64,000 nt of DNA from CAZJHX01 sp964545715. Its GTDB lineage: Bacteria > Myxococcota_A > UBA9042 > GCA-2863065. Where the stretch lies: the NCBI GenBank assembly GCA_964545715.1, contig CAZJHX010000002.1, forward strand, positions 62,001 through 126,000, in the 5' to 3' direction. Below are positions 15,842-24,789 of this stretch, one piece after another. The translations under genes and the position numbers were made by a program. Position 1 is the stretch's first letter. Each line of letters begins with the position of its first letter. Below the pieces are notes generated by a model. The model worked only from the letters and a program-made list of their open reading frames with translations. It was not told where the DNA came from and searched no databases.

Positions 15842-17776
15842 ATGATTATCATTGGTACCGCCGGTCACATCGATCACGGGAAGACCACTTTGGTGGCCGC
15901 GCTGTCAGGCATCAAGACCGACCGCCTGAAAGAGGAACAGGAGCGCGGTATCTCGATTGAGCTGGGATTCGCGTACGTCGATCTGCCAGACGGCGCGCGC
16001 TGCGGCATCGTGGATGTCCCCGGCCATGAGCGCTTCGTGCGGCAGATGATCGCGGGGGCGACCGGCATCGATCTGGTCATCCTGGTCGTGGCAGCTGACG
16101 AAGGCGTGATGCAGCAGACGCGCGAGCACCTGGACATCTGCCGGCTGCTCGGGATTCGTCGTGGAGCTGTGGTTCTCACCAAAGTCGATCTGGTCGACGA
16201 GGAGTGGATTGAGCTGGTCGAGTCGGACATCGAGGACTTCGTTGCTGGCACCTTTCTCGAGGGCGCGCCGATCAAACACTTCGCGGCGCCGGATGTTAAA
16301 ACCCACACGGCTCTTCGCGAGTTCATTCGCGAGCAGGTGCACGAGATGGAGGCCGGGGACGGCGGGCGCTCAGGCGACGAGCCGCTGCGGCTGCCGGTGG
16401 ACCGTGTCTTCACGATGAAGGGCTTCGGCACGGTCATCACCGGCACCCTGTGCTCGGGGGCGTTGAAGGTCGGGGACACCGTGGAGGTGCTGCCGGACGG
16501 TCCACGGTCCAAGATCCGCGGGATCGAGAGCCACAACGAGAGCGTCAAGCACGTCACGGTCGGCCAGCGCAGCGCTGTGAACCTGCAGGGGATCGAGCGC
16601 GACGCCGTGCATCGGGGCGACGTCATCGCGCACGCGGGCGCGCTCAAGCCCACGCGCATGTTGAATATCGATCTCCACCTCTTGGCGCACGTGCCCAAGA
16701 ACCTACAGTCGCAGGCCAAGGCGCTGGTCCATGTGGGGACGTCGCAGGTGACCGGCACCGTCGTGCTGCTGGAGGACACCGAGCTGGCGCCGGGGGAGAC
16801 GGGCCCGGCGCAGCTGCGTTTGGATACATTCGTCGTGGCGCTTGGCGGCGATCACGTGATTTTGCGTGGCTTCGAACTGCTGGAGAGCTACGGCAAGACG
16901 CTGGGCGGCGGAACGATTCGCCACCCGCTCCCGCGGCGCAACAAGCGGGGCCAGGCCGATGTGCTCGAGGCGCTGGAGGCGCTGAGAGGGGACGCGCTGC
17001 AGCCGCGGATCGAGCAGGCGGTGCGGTTGTCCGCGCATGTGGGCAGCACGCCGGCCGAGCTGCGCCAGATCGCCAACGTGTCCGAGCATCTGGTCTCGGA
17101 GGCGACCGCCGCGCTGCTGGCGGAGCAGCGCCTCTATAAATACGTGGAGAGCGGGGTCAGCCGCTTCATCCACCGGGATCCGTTTCACGAGCTGCTGGGG
17201 CGCGCCACCACCAGCCTGGCCGCTTATCACGAGCGCTACGCACATCGGGCGGGCATCCCACGCGAGGAGCTGCGGTCCCAGATCCGCAGCGATCTGCCGC
17301 CGCGGTACTTCAACGAGCTGCTGAGTGCGCTGGTCGAGGCGGGCCAGGTGGAGATCGCCGGCACCTACCTGCGCGCTACGGGCTTCACCCCGACGCTCAC
17401 CGACGAGCTCAAAGCGCTGAGCGACAAGTTGCTGGCCCGCTATCGACGAGCCGGTCTCGAGCCGCCCAGCCCGGCTGACATGCGTCAAGAGCTGGTCGCT
17501 GCAGGCTGCGACGGGACTGACGTGGACGAGGTAACCGAGCTGCTGATCGCGGACGGGCGGCTGCAGCGGGTCATCGAGCGCCTCATCTTCGCCAGCGAGC
17601 ACATCGCGCGCGTGGAGGAGCAGGTCGCCGCGTTTCTGCGGGAGCACGGCGAGATGACGACGCCACAACTGAAGGAAATAACGGGGACATCTCGCAAGTT
17701 CACCGTACCGTTGGGTGAGCATCTGGACGCTCGGAAGCTCACGATCCGCGTTGGGGATGTTCGAAAGCTTCGCTGA
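15842..17776 (+). CDS. selB: selenocysteine-specific translation elongation factor SelB
   Basis: 644 aa, the usual size for the bacterial factor. The start is set by MIIIGTAGHIDHGKTTL, so the long upstream in-frame extension is not coding. GTPase motifs: GHIDHGKT (G1), DVPGHE (G3), TKVD (G4). Domains 2 and 3 follow (FTMKGFGTVITGT), then C-terminal winged-helix modules (about 390-644) that read the SECIS hairpin. The protein delivers Sec-tRNA(Sec) to UGA codons on the ribosome. The SelA partner is encoded 25 kb away at 43211-44605, so the selenocysteine genes are split in this genome. The divergently transcribed TPR gene shares the 108-nt upstream gap; no convincing promoter was found there. 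Confidence 0.96.
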   Translation: MIIIGTAGHIDHGKTTLVAALSGIKTDRLKEEQERGISIELGFAYVDLPDGARCGIVDVPGHERFVRQMIAGATGIDLVILVVAADEGVMQQTREHLDICRLLGIRRGAVVLTKVDLVDEEWIELVESDIEDFVAGTFLEGAPIKHFAAPDVKTHTALREFIREQVHEMEAGDGGRSGDEPLRLPVDRVFTMKGFGTVITGTLCSGALKVGDTVEVLPDGPRSKIRGIESHNESVKHVTVGQRSAVNLQGIERDAVHRGDVIAHAGALKPTRMLNIDLHLLAHVPKNLQSQAKALVHVGTSQVTGTVVLLEDTELAPGETGPAQLRLDTFVVALGGDHVILRGFELLESYGKTLGGGTIRHPLPRRNKRGQADVLEALEALRGDALQPRIEQAVRLSAHVGSTPAELRQIANVSEHLVSEATAALLAEQRLYKYVESGVSRFIHRDPFHELLGRATTSLAAYHERYAHRAGIPREELRSQIRSDLPPRYFNELLSALVEAGQVEIAGTYLRATGFTPTLTDELKALSDKLLARYRRAGLEPPSPADMRQELVAAGCDGTDVDEVTELLIADGRLQRVIERLIFASEHIARVEEQVAAFLREHGEMTTPQLKEITGTSRKFTVPLGEHLDARKLTIRVGDVRKLR

Positions 17777-17883
17777 GAAAACAGCCCACGGTTTTGTACC
17801 GAACGCTGCTAGACTAGGCGGGTGTGGCTCCGCTACACTGCCAGACTCCGAATTGCATGTAATCGCAAGGATCCGAAGCAAGC

Positions 17884-18216
17884 GTGATTAGGGAGTACAA
17901 CCGCTTTCAGTTGGAGGCGAACAAGCTTGGACGCACCGTGGTGTTCCAGGTCACCGTCTTCGAGAAAACGGAGCGCAATCGGCGCAAGCTCTTCGCTGAG
18001 ACGCAGTGCTCGGACCCCCTTCACTTCATCATCCAATTCATCATCCGCGAGGCGCCGACCTTTGAGGTGCTGCTGAGCAAGTTCGTACAGCAGCTGACGC
18101 ATCGCGGGTTCACACCGGCCAAGTACCGGGTCCGCGGCGACGGCAAGTGGCAGGAGTGGAACCCGATCGAGGCCGAGCCGCCCAACCCCGCCGCGCGGCA
18201 GCAGTCGGCTTCCTAA
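17884..18216 (+). CDS. conserved-looking small protein of unknown function
   Basis: 110 aa starting at GTG behind AAGGA. There is no signal peptide or membrane helix. The sequence is mixed alpha/beta with hydrophobic strands (TVVFQVTVFEKTE), a helix with FIIQFIIREAPTFEVLLSKF, and a Pro/Gln-rich tail. It is followed after 15 nt by a membrane-protein gene in the same direction, probably one operon. I do not recognise the family. Confidence 0.7.
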   Translation: MIREYNRFQLEANKLGRTVVFQVTVFEKTERNRRKLFAETQCSDPLHFIIQFIIREAPTFEVLLSKFVQQLTHRGFTPAKYRVRGDGKWQEWNPIEAEPPNPAARQQSAS

Positions 18217-18231
18217 CCTCCGACGGCGTCT

Positions 18232-19122
18232 ATGGACCCGGAAAACCCAGACCCAACAGCCAAAGAGCCTGATCTGGAAGACGCTTTTCGCAAGTGGGAG
18301 GCGCAGCGTGACGATCTGCCTCCGCCCGGCGTCAGCCTGGACGAGCTGCCGCTGACCGCCGACGAGCTGTTGCTGGACCACGAGGTGGCTCGCCGTCCGG
18401 AGGCGATTATCGCGCGCGCCCGCAGCGCGGCGATGAAGCGCCTGGCTTTTGCGGTGGTGCTGACCGTGGTGGGCCTGATCACGCTCTTCCTCAATCGCGA
18501 GGACTTCGGCTACTTCATGCTGAGTGAGGACGACATCGTCGACTACGGCGACCTGCGCGAGCGCTGGATCGACGGGGAGCGCCCGGGCGACGGCACCTAC
18601 CCCGAGCTGGTTCACAACAGCTGGGTGCGGTTCGAGAACGGCATCATGACCGAGGAGCGCGAGAGCTCGACCGGCACCTTCTTCTTCTTTGAGCCCATGC
18701 TGAAGGCGGTCATCGTTACGACGCGTCCGCTGCCCGAGAAGAGCCCGCGCATCGCCCAGATGCACGCCGGCTTCAGCGACCTGGTCAACACCCGCTGGAT
18801 TCTGGTGCGCGATCTCACGGCGGGCTTCAGCGGACAGGGCCGGCTGGTCCGCGCGGATCAGGCGCCGCGCCGCTATCAAGGCCTGATCGATGCATACAAA
18901 GGCTATCTGCGGCTGGGCACACGTCTGCCGGCCGATCAGACGCTGTGGCTTATTCTGGATGGCGCCGAGCCGCGCGGACAGGCGGTCTACGTCGGCATCT
19001 ACGTGGTCGCGTTGCTCGTGATGATGCTCAGCATCGTCTTCTGGCTGCGCGCCCGCCGGCGGCTCAAAGACCTGGAAGACCTACTGGCTGCCGGCGCCGC
19101 CCTGGACGACGCAGTTGCGTGA
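18232..19122 (+). CDS. two-helix membrane protein, unknown function
   Basis: 296 aa. An acidic cytoplasmic N-terminus (1-65) precedes TM1 at about 71-87 (LAFAVVLTVVGLITLFL). A periplasmic domain of about 160 residues follows, with strands and ERESSTGTFFFFEP, then TM2 at about 251-271, and a short basic and helical tail. The N-terminus contains DDLPPPGVSLDELPLTADE, likely disordered. The 3' end overlaps by 42 nt, tail to tail, with the lipoprotein gene on the other strand. No family recognised; the topology could suit a sensor or an envelope-assembly accessory protein. Confidence 0.78.
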   Translation: MDPENPDPTAKEPDLEDAFRKWEAQRDDLPPPGVSLDELPLTADELLLDHEVARRPEAIIARARSAAMKRLAFAVVLTVVGLITLFLNREDFGYFMLSEDDIVDYGDLRERWIDGERPGDGTYPELVHNSWVRFENGIMTEERESSTGTFFFFEPMLKAVIVTTRPLPEKSPRIAQMHAGFSDLVNTRWILVRDLTAGFSGQGRLVRADQAPRRYQGLIDAYKGYLRLGTRLPADQTLWLILDGAEPRGQAVYVGIYVVALLVMMLSIVFWLRARRRLKDLEDLLAAGAALDDAVA

Positions 19123-19530
19123 TCGCAGCTGGGCCATGACGGCCTCCGCCCACTGAGGCTCCGCCTGACGGGCGGCGAGCCACGCCTGCGCAAAGTCCGC
19201 GGCGTCTTTGAAGCCTGCCGCGCCGTACATCTCGTTCAGCCCGCCGCGGTCCCGCTGCTTCATCACACACCAGGCCTTGCCGAACGTCTCGGACAGCACG
19301 GTCTTGCGCGCATCTGTCAGCGTGGCGACCGGCGGTGGCTCGTCGGTAGGTGGCTGTGCCTCGGGCGCGGTCGCCGCCGGTTCGGGCGCGGACGTCGGCG
19401 TCGCAGCGCGCTCGGGCGCGGGTGCCTTGGCCGCGGGCTGCGCCTTCTTCTCGGCTGCCGGTTGCTTCTTGCACCCGGGGGCCGTCGCCAGCAGAGCCAG
19501 CGCCCAGATCAGGACAGAGAGTGCGCGCAT
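19081..19530 (-). CDS. lipoprotein with Ala/Pro-rich linker and small helical domain
   Basis: 149 aa. The start at 19530 overlaps the stop of the enoyl-CoA hydratase-like gene (ATGA), so it is translationally coupled. The signal peptide ends in lipobox LATAPGC; residues 20-70 are Lys/Ala/Pro/Glu linker; the C-terminal about 75 residues form a small domain with three cysteines (KAWCVMKQRDRGGLNEMYG and RNCVVQGG). Two other lipoproteins here (21680-22225 and this one) share a similar Ala/Pro-linker build. Function unknown. It is the last gene of an eno-ECH-lipoprotein operon, and its tail overlaps the opposite gene. Confidence 0.78.
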   Translation of the reverse strand: MRALSVLIWALALLATAPGCKKQPAAEKKAQPAAKAPAPERAATPTSAPEPAATAPEAQPPTDEPPPVATLTDARKTVLSETFGKAWCVMKQRDRGGLNEMYGAAGFKDAADFAQAWLAARQAEPQWAEAVMAQLRSRNCVVQGGAGSQ

Positions 19531-20309
19531 CAACGGCCCTTCCACTGCGGGTCACGCTTTTGCAGAAACGCCATCACGCCTTCGGCCGCATCCTCGGCCA
19601 GCGTGTTGAGCGTCAGGCAGCCGTGCAGATAGCGCAGCCCGTCCTCGTACGACATGTCGTTTTGCGTGTGGAACGCGCTTAGCCCCAGCTTCAAGATCGC
19701 CGGGCTCTTGGAGGCCAGGCGCTGCACCATCTCGTCGACGCGTGCGTCCAGCTCATCGGCGGGCACGGCGGCGTTGAGAATGCCCGCGCGCACGGCCTCC
19801 TCACCGATCAGCTTGCGGCCGGTCAACATCATCTCGACGCCCAGCTTGCGTGGCACGTTTCGGAAGATCAGGGCCATGATCATCATGGGGAAGAGGCCGA
19901 TGTTGATCTCGGGGCACCCGATCTTCGCGTCGTCCCGCGCGATGGCGATGTCGCAGGCCAGCAGCAGCCCGAAGCCGCCGCCCAGGGCCGTCCCGTTGAC
20001 GCGCGCGACGATCGGCTTGCCCAGGTCGCGCATCGCCAAAAGCGTGTCGACGAAGGCTTTGCGATCCCAGTGCATGTGCAGCAGGCCGCCGCCCATCGCG
20101 CCGCCGGGCGCCAGGTCTCCGCCGGCGCTGAAGGCGCGATCGCCGGCCCCGGTCAGGACCACGACCCGTACGGCGTCGTCAGCCGCGGCGCTGGCCAGGG
20201 CCGCTCGCAGCTCGGCGAGGACGGCGGAGTTGAGCGCGTTGCGGCGCTCGGCGCGGTCGATCATGACCGTGGCGACGGCCTCGTTGACGGTGTAGGTGAC
20301 GTTGGCCAT
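19530..20309 (-). CDS. enoyl-CoA hydratase/isomerase (crotonase) family protein
   Basis: 259 aa, standard length. Family features: NALNSAVLAEL near the N-terminus, the oxyanion-hole segment AFSAGGDL, the second oxyanion element GTALGGGFGLLLACDIAIA, then GCPEINIGLFPMM, which carries the Glu used for water activation in hydratases. The second catalytic Glu of crotonase is not evident, and the loop between the two oxyanion elements is glycine/methionine-rich (GGAMGGGLLHMHW). An isomerase or another acyl-CoA reaction is therefore possible. It abuts the enolase gene with no spacer and overlaps the lipoprotein start downstream, so it is likely co-transcribed with eno. Confidence 0.88.
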   Translation of the reverse strand: MANVTYTVNEAVATVMIDRAERRNALNSAVLAELRAALASAAADDAVRVVVLTGAGDRAFSAGGDLAPGGAMGGGLLHMHWDRKAFVDTLLAMRDLGKPIVARVNGTALGGGFGLLLACDIAIARDDAKIGCPEINIGLFPMMIMALIFRNVPRKLGVEMMLTGRKLIGEEAVRAGILNAAVPADELDARVDEMVQRLASKSPAILKLGLSAFHTQNDMSYEDGLRYLHGCLTLNTLAEDAAEGVMAFLQKRDPQWKGR

Positions 20310-21599
20310 CTAGCGACTCCCGTACAGGCCGAGCGTGCCGGCGTACACCGCGGAGCCCTCGAGGATGTCCTCGATACGGAGCAGCTGGTTGTATTTGGCG
20401 ATGCGGTCGGTCCGGCTCAGCGACCCGGTCTTGATCTGGCCGGCGTTGGTGCCGACGGCCAGGTCCGCGATCGTGGTGTCCTCGGTCTCGCCGCTGCGAT
20501 GACTGACGACGACGCTGTAGCCCGCGCGCTGTGCCATGCGGATGGTGTTGAGGGTCTCGGTCAGCGAGCCGATCTGGTTCAGCTTGATCAGGATCGAGTT
20601 GCCGATGCCCTCATCGATGCCGCGCTTGAGGCGGGTCGGATTGGTCACGAACAGGTCATCGCCGACAAGCTGGATGCTGGCGCCCAGTCGCGTCGTCAGC
20701 GTCTTCCAGCCCTCCCAGTCGTCCTCGTCCAGGCCGTCCTCGATCGACACGATCGGGTACTTCTCGCACCAGTCAGCGTACAGCTCGATCATGCCGTTGG
20801 AGTCCAGGGTGCGGCCCTCGCCGTCCAGGACGTAGTTGCCTGAGGCCTTGTCGTAGAACTCGGAGGCCGCGACGTCCATCGCCAGCGATACCTGGGTGAC
20901 CGGGTCGTAGCCGGCGGTTTTGATCGCATCGACCAGCAGGCCGAGCGCCTCCTCGTTGCTGCCCAGGTTGGGCGCATAGCCGCCCTCGTCGCCGACCGCG
21001 GTGTTGAGCCCGGCGGCCGCCAGCGACTTTTTCAGGTGATGGAAGATCTCCGCACCGGCGCGAAGGGCCTCGCGGAACGTCGGCAGACCGTGTGGGACGA
21101 GCATGAACTCCTGGACGTCCAGCGAGTTGTCCGCGTGGGCGCCGCCGTTGATGACGTTCATCATCGGAACCGGGAGCGTGTTGGCCGACAGTCCCCCCAG
21201 GTGGCGGAACAGCGGCAGCCCCTCGGCCTCAGCCGCAGCGTGTGCGACGCCCATCGACACCGCGAGGATGGCGTTGGCGCCGTACTTCGATTTGTTGGGC
21301 GTGCCGTCCACGTGCAGCAGGCAGGCGTCGACCGCGGCCTGGTCGCGGGAGTCCGCGCCGATAACGGTCTCCACCAGCACGCTGTTGACGTGCTCCACGG
21401 CCTTGAGCACCCCTTTGCCCAGATACCGCGCGGAGTCACCGTCCCGCAGCTCCAGCGCTTCGTGTGCGCCCGTGGACGCGCCTGAAGGGACGATTGCGCG
21501 CCCATGTGCGCCCGACTCAAGCACCACTGTTACCTCCACAGTGGGCCATCCGCGGGAGTCCAATACCTCTCGGGCTTCGACGTCGATGATTGCGGTCAT
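20310..21599 (-). CDS. eno: enolase (phosphopyruvate hydratase)
   Basis: 429 aa, canonical length. It interconverts 2-phosphoglycerate and phosphoenolpyruvate in glycolysis and gluconeogenesis. Seen: the N-terminal EVLDSRGWPTVEV and SGASTGAHEALELRD, catalytic region GDEGGYAP, Mg2+ ligands in SLAMDVAASEFY, SIEDGLDEDDWEGW and LVGDDLFVTN, the catalytic Lys in LIKLNQIGS, and SHRSGETEDTTIADLAVG. The start has a GGAG ribosome site five bases upstream. Promoter-like elements TTGACG/TAGAAC precede it. First gene of a three-gene run with the crotonase-like and lipoprotein genes. Confidence 0.97.
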   Translation of the reverse strand: MTAIIDVEAREVLDSRGWPTVEVTVVLESGAHGRAIVPSGASTGAHEALELRDGDSARYLGKGVLKAVEHVNSVLVETVIGADSRDQAAVDACLLHVDGTPNKSKYGANAILAVSMGVAHAAAEAEGLPLFRHLGGLSANTLPVPMMNVINGGAHADNSLDVQEFMLVPHGLPTFREALRAGAEIFHHLKKSLAAAGLNTAVGDEGGYAPNLGSNEEALGLLVDAIKTAGYDPVTQVSLAMDVAASEFYDKASGNYVLDGEGRTLDSNGMIELYADWCEKYPIVSIEDGLDEDDWEGWKTLTTRLGASIQLVGDDLFVTNPTRLKRGIDEGIGNSILIKLNQIGSLTETLNTIRMAQRAGYSVVVSHRSGETEDTTIADLAVGTNAGQIKTGSLSRTDRIAKYNQLLRIEDILEGSAVYAGTLGLYGSR

Positions 21600-21626
21600 T
21601 TCAACTCCGGATATTATGCGCGGACC

Positions 21627-21656
21627 GTTCTATCGGGGCCGCTTCATCATCGTCAA
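21627..21656 (-). promoter_or_regulatory. sigma70-type promoter candidate for eno
   Basis: On the minus strand TTGACG (21656-21651) and TAGAAC (21632-21627) are separated by 18 bases; transcription would start a little above the eno start codon at 21599. This lies in the 80-nt divergent gap between eno and the plus-strand lipoprotein gene. Confidence 0.5.
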
Positions 21657-21679
21657 GGCCCCAGACCTGGGAGGTTGAT

Positions 21680-22225
21680 ATGCGACAAATACGGTTCCAG
21701 TGGCTCGCAGCGCTCGTAATTGCAGCGGTTTTCGCCCTGGCGACGGGCTGCTCCAAGAAGGTTGAGAAGTCTGAGAAGGGTACCGGGGGCGGCGCTCCCG
21801 CAGCCGAATCCACCGCTGCACCTGCCGCTGAGCCCGCTGCTGCGCCGACCGCAACGTCGACAACGGAGCCTGCCGCAGCGGCTGCCCCCGCGCCGACCGA
21901 GAAGCCTGCCGCTGCGCCTGCGGGTGGGCGGATCAGCGACCGCGTCGGGTCGGAGGCCGCGGCCAAGATCGACTGCGTGGCCGTCTGCGACAAGGGCTAC
22001 AAATGCGCCGCGGCTGCAGCTCCGGCGGCCGCGGCCAACGAGCAGGCTCTGCGGGCCTGTCAGTTGGCGTGCGCGATGGCGGTCAAGGACGGGTCGGCCG
22101 TGTCCCTGCGCAACTACCAGGCGATGATGAGCTGCGGCGATAAAGCGTGCGGTGACGCGTATCACAGCTGCCTGGCCGCTCAGGTTCGCGGAAAGGCGCC
22201 CGCTCCCAAGGCCAAGGTGCACTGA
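21680..22225 (+). CDS. Ala/Pro-rich lipoprotein with a six-cysteine C-terminal domain
   Basis: 181 aa. The ATG at 21680 has a strong GGGAGG ribosome site and gives a signal peptide with lipobox ALATGC. Residues 25-95 are an Ala/Pro/Thr/Glu linker. The C-terminal part (about 105-170) has regularly spaced cysteines (DCVAVCDKGYKC ... RACQLACAMAV ... MMSCGDKACGDAYHSC), suggesting a small helical disulfide-bonded domain. It is followed after four bases by the nitrilase-family gene, so probably co-transcribed. Function unknown. Confidence 0.82.
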   Translation: MRQIRFQWLAALVIAAVFALATGCSKKVEKSEKGTGGGAPAAESTAAPAAEPAAAPTATSTTEPAAAAAPAPTEKPAAAPAGGRISDRVGSEAAAKIDCVAVCDKGYKCAAAAAPAAAANEQALRACQLACAMAVKDGSAVSLRNYQAMMSCGDKACGDAYHSCLAAQVRGKAPAPKAKVH

Positions 22226-22229
22226 GTCG

Positions 22230-23069
22230 ATGGCGCCGCAACAGCCGTTTCTGGCCGCCTGCGTTCAGCTGTGCTCGACCGAGGACATCAGCGCCAACGT
22301 CGGCACCACGGAGGCGTTGGTGCGGCGCGCGGCGTCGTTTGGCGCAAAGCTGATCGTGGTGCCGGAGAACTTTGCGTTTATCCGGATCAACGCGCAGACG
22401 CCGCAGCCGTTTATCGACCTCGATCACACCATCGTTCAGCGCATGTGCGGGGTTGCGGCCGAGCTGTCCATCGACCTGATTCTGGGGTCCATTCCGCAGC
22501 CCAGCGCGGTGGAAGGCAAGGTGCACAACACCAGCGTCTACATCGGCAGCGACGGTCGCATCGTTGCCACCTACCGCAAGCTGCACCTGTTCGATATCGA
22601 CATCCCGGGCCAGGTGACGATCAAGGAGTCCGACCACATCACACCGGGCGCCGATCCGGTGGTGGCAGAGGGCGGGTACGGGCCGGTGGGCCTGACCATC
22701 TGCTATGACCTGCGCTTCCCGGAGCTCTATCGGCGGCTGACCGTGGACGGCGCGCGCATCCTGACCTGCCCGGCCGCCTTTACGCTGCAGACCGGCAAGG
22801 ATCACTGGGTGCCGCTGCTGCGTGCGCGAGCAATCGAGAACCAGGCCTATGTCATGGCCCCGGGGCAGGGGGGCAGGCACGGCGGAAAACGCCACAGCTA
22901 TGGCAAATCGCTGATCGTGGATCCGTGGGGCATCACGCTGGCTGTCGCGGCGGATGGTCCTGGCGTTTGTGTGGCGGAGATCGACTACGGCCGGCAGGAT
23001 GAGATCCGCGCAGGGCTGCCCTGTGGTGAACACCGTCATGGTTTTTTCTGGACGGATCGCCGCACCTGA
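22230..23069 (+). CDS. carbon-nitrogen hydrolase (nitrilase superfamily), NIT1-like
   Basis: 279 aa. The Glu-Lys-Cys triad is intact: VVPENF, YRKLHLFDIDIPG and CYDLRFPELYR. The segment KLHLFDIDIPGQVTIKESD is typical of the Nit1/Nit2 branch, whose members hydrolyse deaminated glutathione or omega-amides in the cytoplasm. Assignment to deaminated-glutathione amidase rather than omega-amidase is by motif only. The start at 22230 lies just after the lipoprotein stop; an in-frame upstream ATG (22152) is inside that gene and rejected. Confidence 0.88.
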   Translation: MAPQQPFLAACVQLCSTEDISANVGTTEALVRRAASFGAKLIVVPENFAFIRINAQTPQPFIDLDHTIVQRMCGVAAELSIDLILGSIPQPSAVEGKVHNTSVYIGSDGRIVATYRKLHLFDIDIPGQVTIKESDHITPGADPVVAEGGYGPVGLTICYDLRFPELYRRLTVDGARILTCPAAFTLQTGKDHWVPLLRARAIENQAYVMAPGQGGRHGGKRHSYGKSLIVDPWGITLAVAADGPGVCVAEIDYGRQDEIRAGLPCGEHRHGFFWTDRRT

Positions 23070-23103
23070 TCTGGGGGGTAGGCGGATCCGGCGCTGTTGA
23101 TCC

Positions 23104-23133
23104 TTGACCATTTTTGTAACACCGCGATAGAGT
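23104..23133 (+). promoter_or_regulatory. sigma70-type promoter candidate for the 526-aa membrane-protein gene
   Basis: TTGACC (23104-23109) and TAGAGT (23128-23133) with an 18-base spacer lie 70 bases before the start codon at 23204. A perfect seven-pair hairpin (CCCGGCC-CCAGGC-GGCCGGG, 23147-23166) would be in the 5' leader. Confidence 0.5.
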
Positions 23134-23203
23134 ACGGCGTTTCCAACCCGGCCCCAGGCGGCCGGGGACCCATTCGTAGCACGACCTGAGGATTTAGCTG
23201 AGC

Positions 23204-24784
23204 ATGTCGGGTACCGGAAGTAACGGCGATAAACCTGAAAACACTGAGGATGCCAAGGCCGCCACGGGCGAGCCGACGGAAGACGATCTCGCGAAGGTCG
23301 CAGACTCAGGAGAAGACACCAAAGAGGAGCTGACGGCTGAGGCCGGCGCGGACGACGCGACGACCGAGGACGCGGCCACCGCCGAGGACGCAGACGCGAC
23401 GATCGACGACGCTGCTGTCGAGGAGCCGCCGTCTGCACCGGCGCTGGATCCCGATCCGACGATCGCGCAGCCGCCTCCGTTCGAGCCCGTCGCGGATCCT
23501 GGAGCGCCGGCGCGCGCCGCCAGCTCGATGGTCATCATTCACGACGAAGAGGCCGTCGACACCAGCGGGATCGACGCGGACGACGCGGACGCGCTGCACA
23601 GCGTTGGCATGTTCCTGGCCGGCGACGCCGACCACGTGGACATCGACCAGATGGAGCTTCCGCCCGAGCTGGAGGAGCCCAGCTTCGCCCAGCTGGCACG
23701 CAATTGGACCTCCTGGGTCATCTTCGTGCTCTGCATCGCGGTCGCCATCGGCGGTGTGCTGCACATCCAGAACACCGAGGAGCTGCGCATCCAGGTCGAG
23801 CTGCTCTTCACGGGTGGTCTGGTGCGGCACAAGCGCGCGGACATCATCGAGGCGAAAGAGCGGTACCAGAAAGAGGACACCTACGCTCAGAACCGCTACG
23901 GCCAGTTCAAGATGATCTACTCGCCGCGTGACGCCACGGTCGAGGTCACGCTGATCAAGTACAAAGAGAACATCGGCGACTTCATGACCCGCTATGTGAA
24001 GGGTGTCGGCGACAAGCGTCAGCCCGCCGAGGTGCGGTCGCTGCGCAAGTTCAAGGAGTTGACCACGGGGCTGAAGGAGCGCCAGGTCGTCAACGAGCAG
24101 AACATCAAGGATCTGCCGGTGACGTCGCGTACCAACCCCAAGGACGCGGAGCATCCGGACCGGCCCAAGGCGTGCACGGACAGCAAGGAGGACTACTGCT
24201 CCTTCGTGTACCGCATCAAGATCTCCAAAGAGCTGTATCGTCCGCGCGAGTTCATCGTCTTCAGCGAGTACAGCCTGGAGCCGCCGGATCTGGTGCCGTG
24301 CGACACGCCCGACGCTGACCAGGAGAAGTGCTACGACGCCAAGAAGGTGCAGCAGCTGCTCTTCAAGAACACCGGCCCCGGCATCTACGAGGTCTTCTGG
24401 CCCGGCGCCGACCTGCAGCCCACACCGGCGCTGTTTGCCCAGCAGTTCACGCGCGTCATGACCGACCGCATCAAGTGCAAGCTGGGTCCCGAGGACTGGA
24501 AGCCGCTGGAGCTCAAGAACGGCTTCAGAGAGCTGATGGAGCTTCCCGAGGACGATCGCTGGCAGAAGTTGGCGGACAACGGGCTGCTGTCCCACGGTCC
24601 GCCGGCCGCCAAGGTCTGGACCCTCATGGAGTGGAAGGCCTCCGTGGCCGAGCTTCGCGAGCCCGAGAACCTGGAGCTGTGGACCAACGCCCAGCAGACT
24701 ATCGCGGACTGCAAGTGCGAAGAGGGCGTCAAGTGCTGGCAGCCCGCCGGCGGTGATGCGCCGGCTCCGGCCCCCGCGCCGTAA
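23204..24784 (+). CDS. single-pass membrane protein with acidic N-terminus, unknown function
   Basis: 526 aa. Residues 1-160 are highly acidic and low complexity (Asp/Glu/Ala/Thr). One transmembrane helix at about 170-190 (WVIFVLCIAVAIGGVLHI) is followed by a large exported domain. That domain begins with a coiled, charged stretch, then FKMIYSPRDATVEVTLIKYKE, which is reminiscent of a PEGA-type strand pair, and ends with cysteines (CKCEEGVKCW) and an Ala/Pro tail. The build (acid tail, TM, big periplasmic domain) resembles other envelope scaffold proteins in this window. No family recognised with confidence. Confidence 0.75.
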   Translation: MSGTGSNGDKPENTEDAKAATGEPTEDDLAKVADSGEDTKEELTAEAGADDATTEDAATAEDADATIDDAAVEEPPSAPALDPDPTIAQPPPFEPVADPGAPARAASSMVIIHDEEAVDTSGIDADDADALHSVGMFLAGDADHVDIDQMELPPELEEPSFAQLARNWTSWVIFVLCIAVAIGGVLHIQNTEELRIQVELLFTGGLVRHKRADIIEAKERYQKEDTYAQNRYGQFKMIYSPRDATVEVTLIKYKENIGDFMTRYVKGVGDKRQPAEVRSLRKFKELTTGLKERQVVNEQNIKDLPVTSRTNPKDAEHPDRPKACTDSKEDYCSFVYRIKISKELYRPREFIVFSEYSLEPPDLVPCDTPDADQEKCYDAKKVQQLLFKNTGPGIYEVFWPGADLQPTPALFAQQFTRVMTDRIKCKLGPEDWKPLELKNGFRELMELPEDDRWQKLADNGLLSHGPPAAKVWTLMEWKASVAELREPENLELWTNAQQTIADCKCEEGVKCWQPAGGDAPAPAPAP

Positions 24785-24789
24785 GTCTC

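Noticed and set aside
17777..17883. selC tRNA gene downstream of selB
   Set aside because: No cloverleaf, T-loop consensus or long extra arm could be drawn in the gap.
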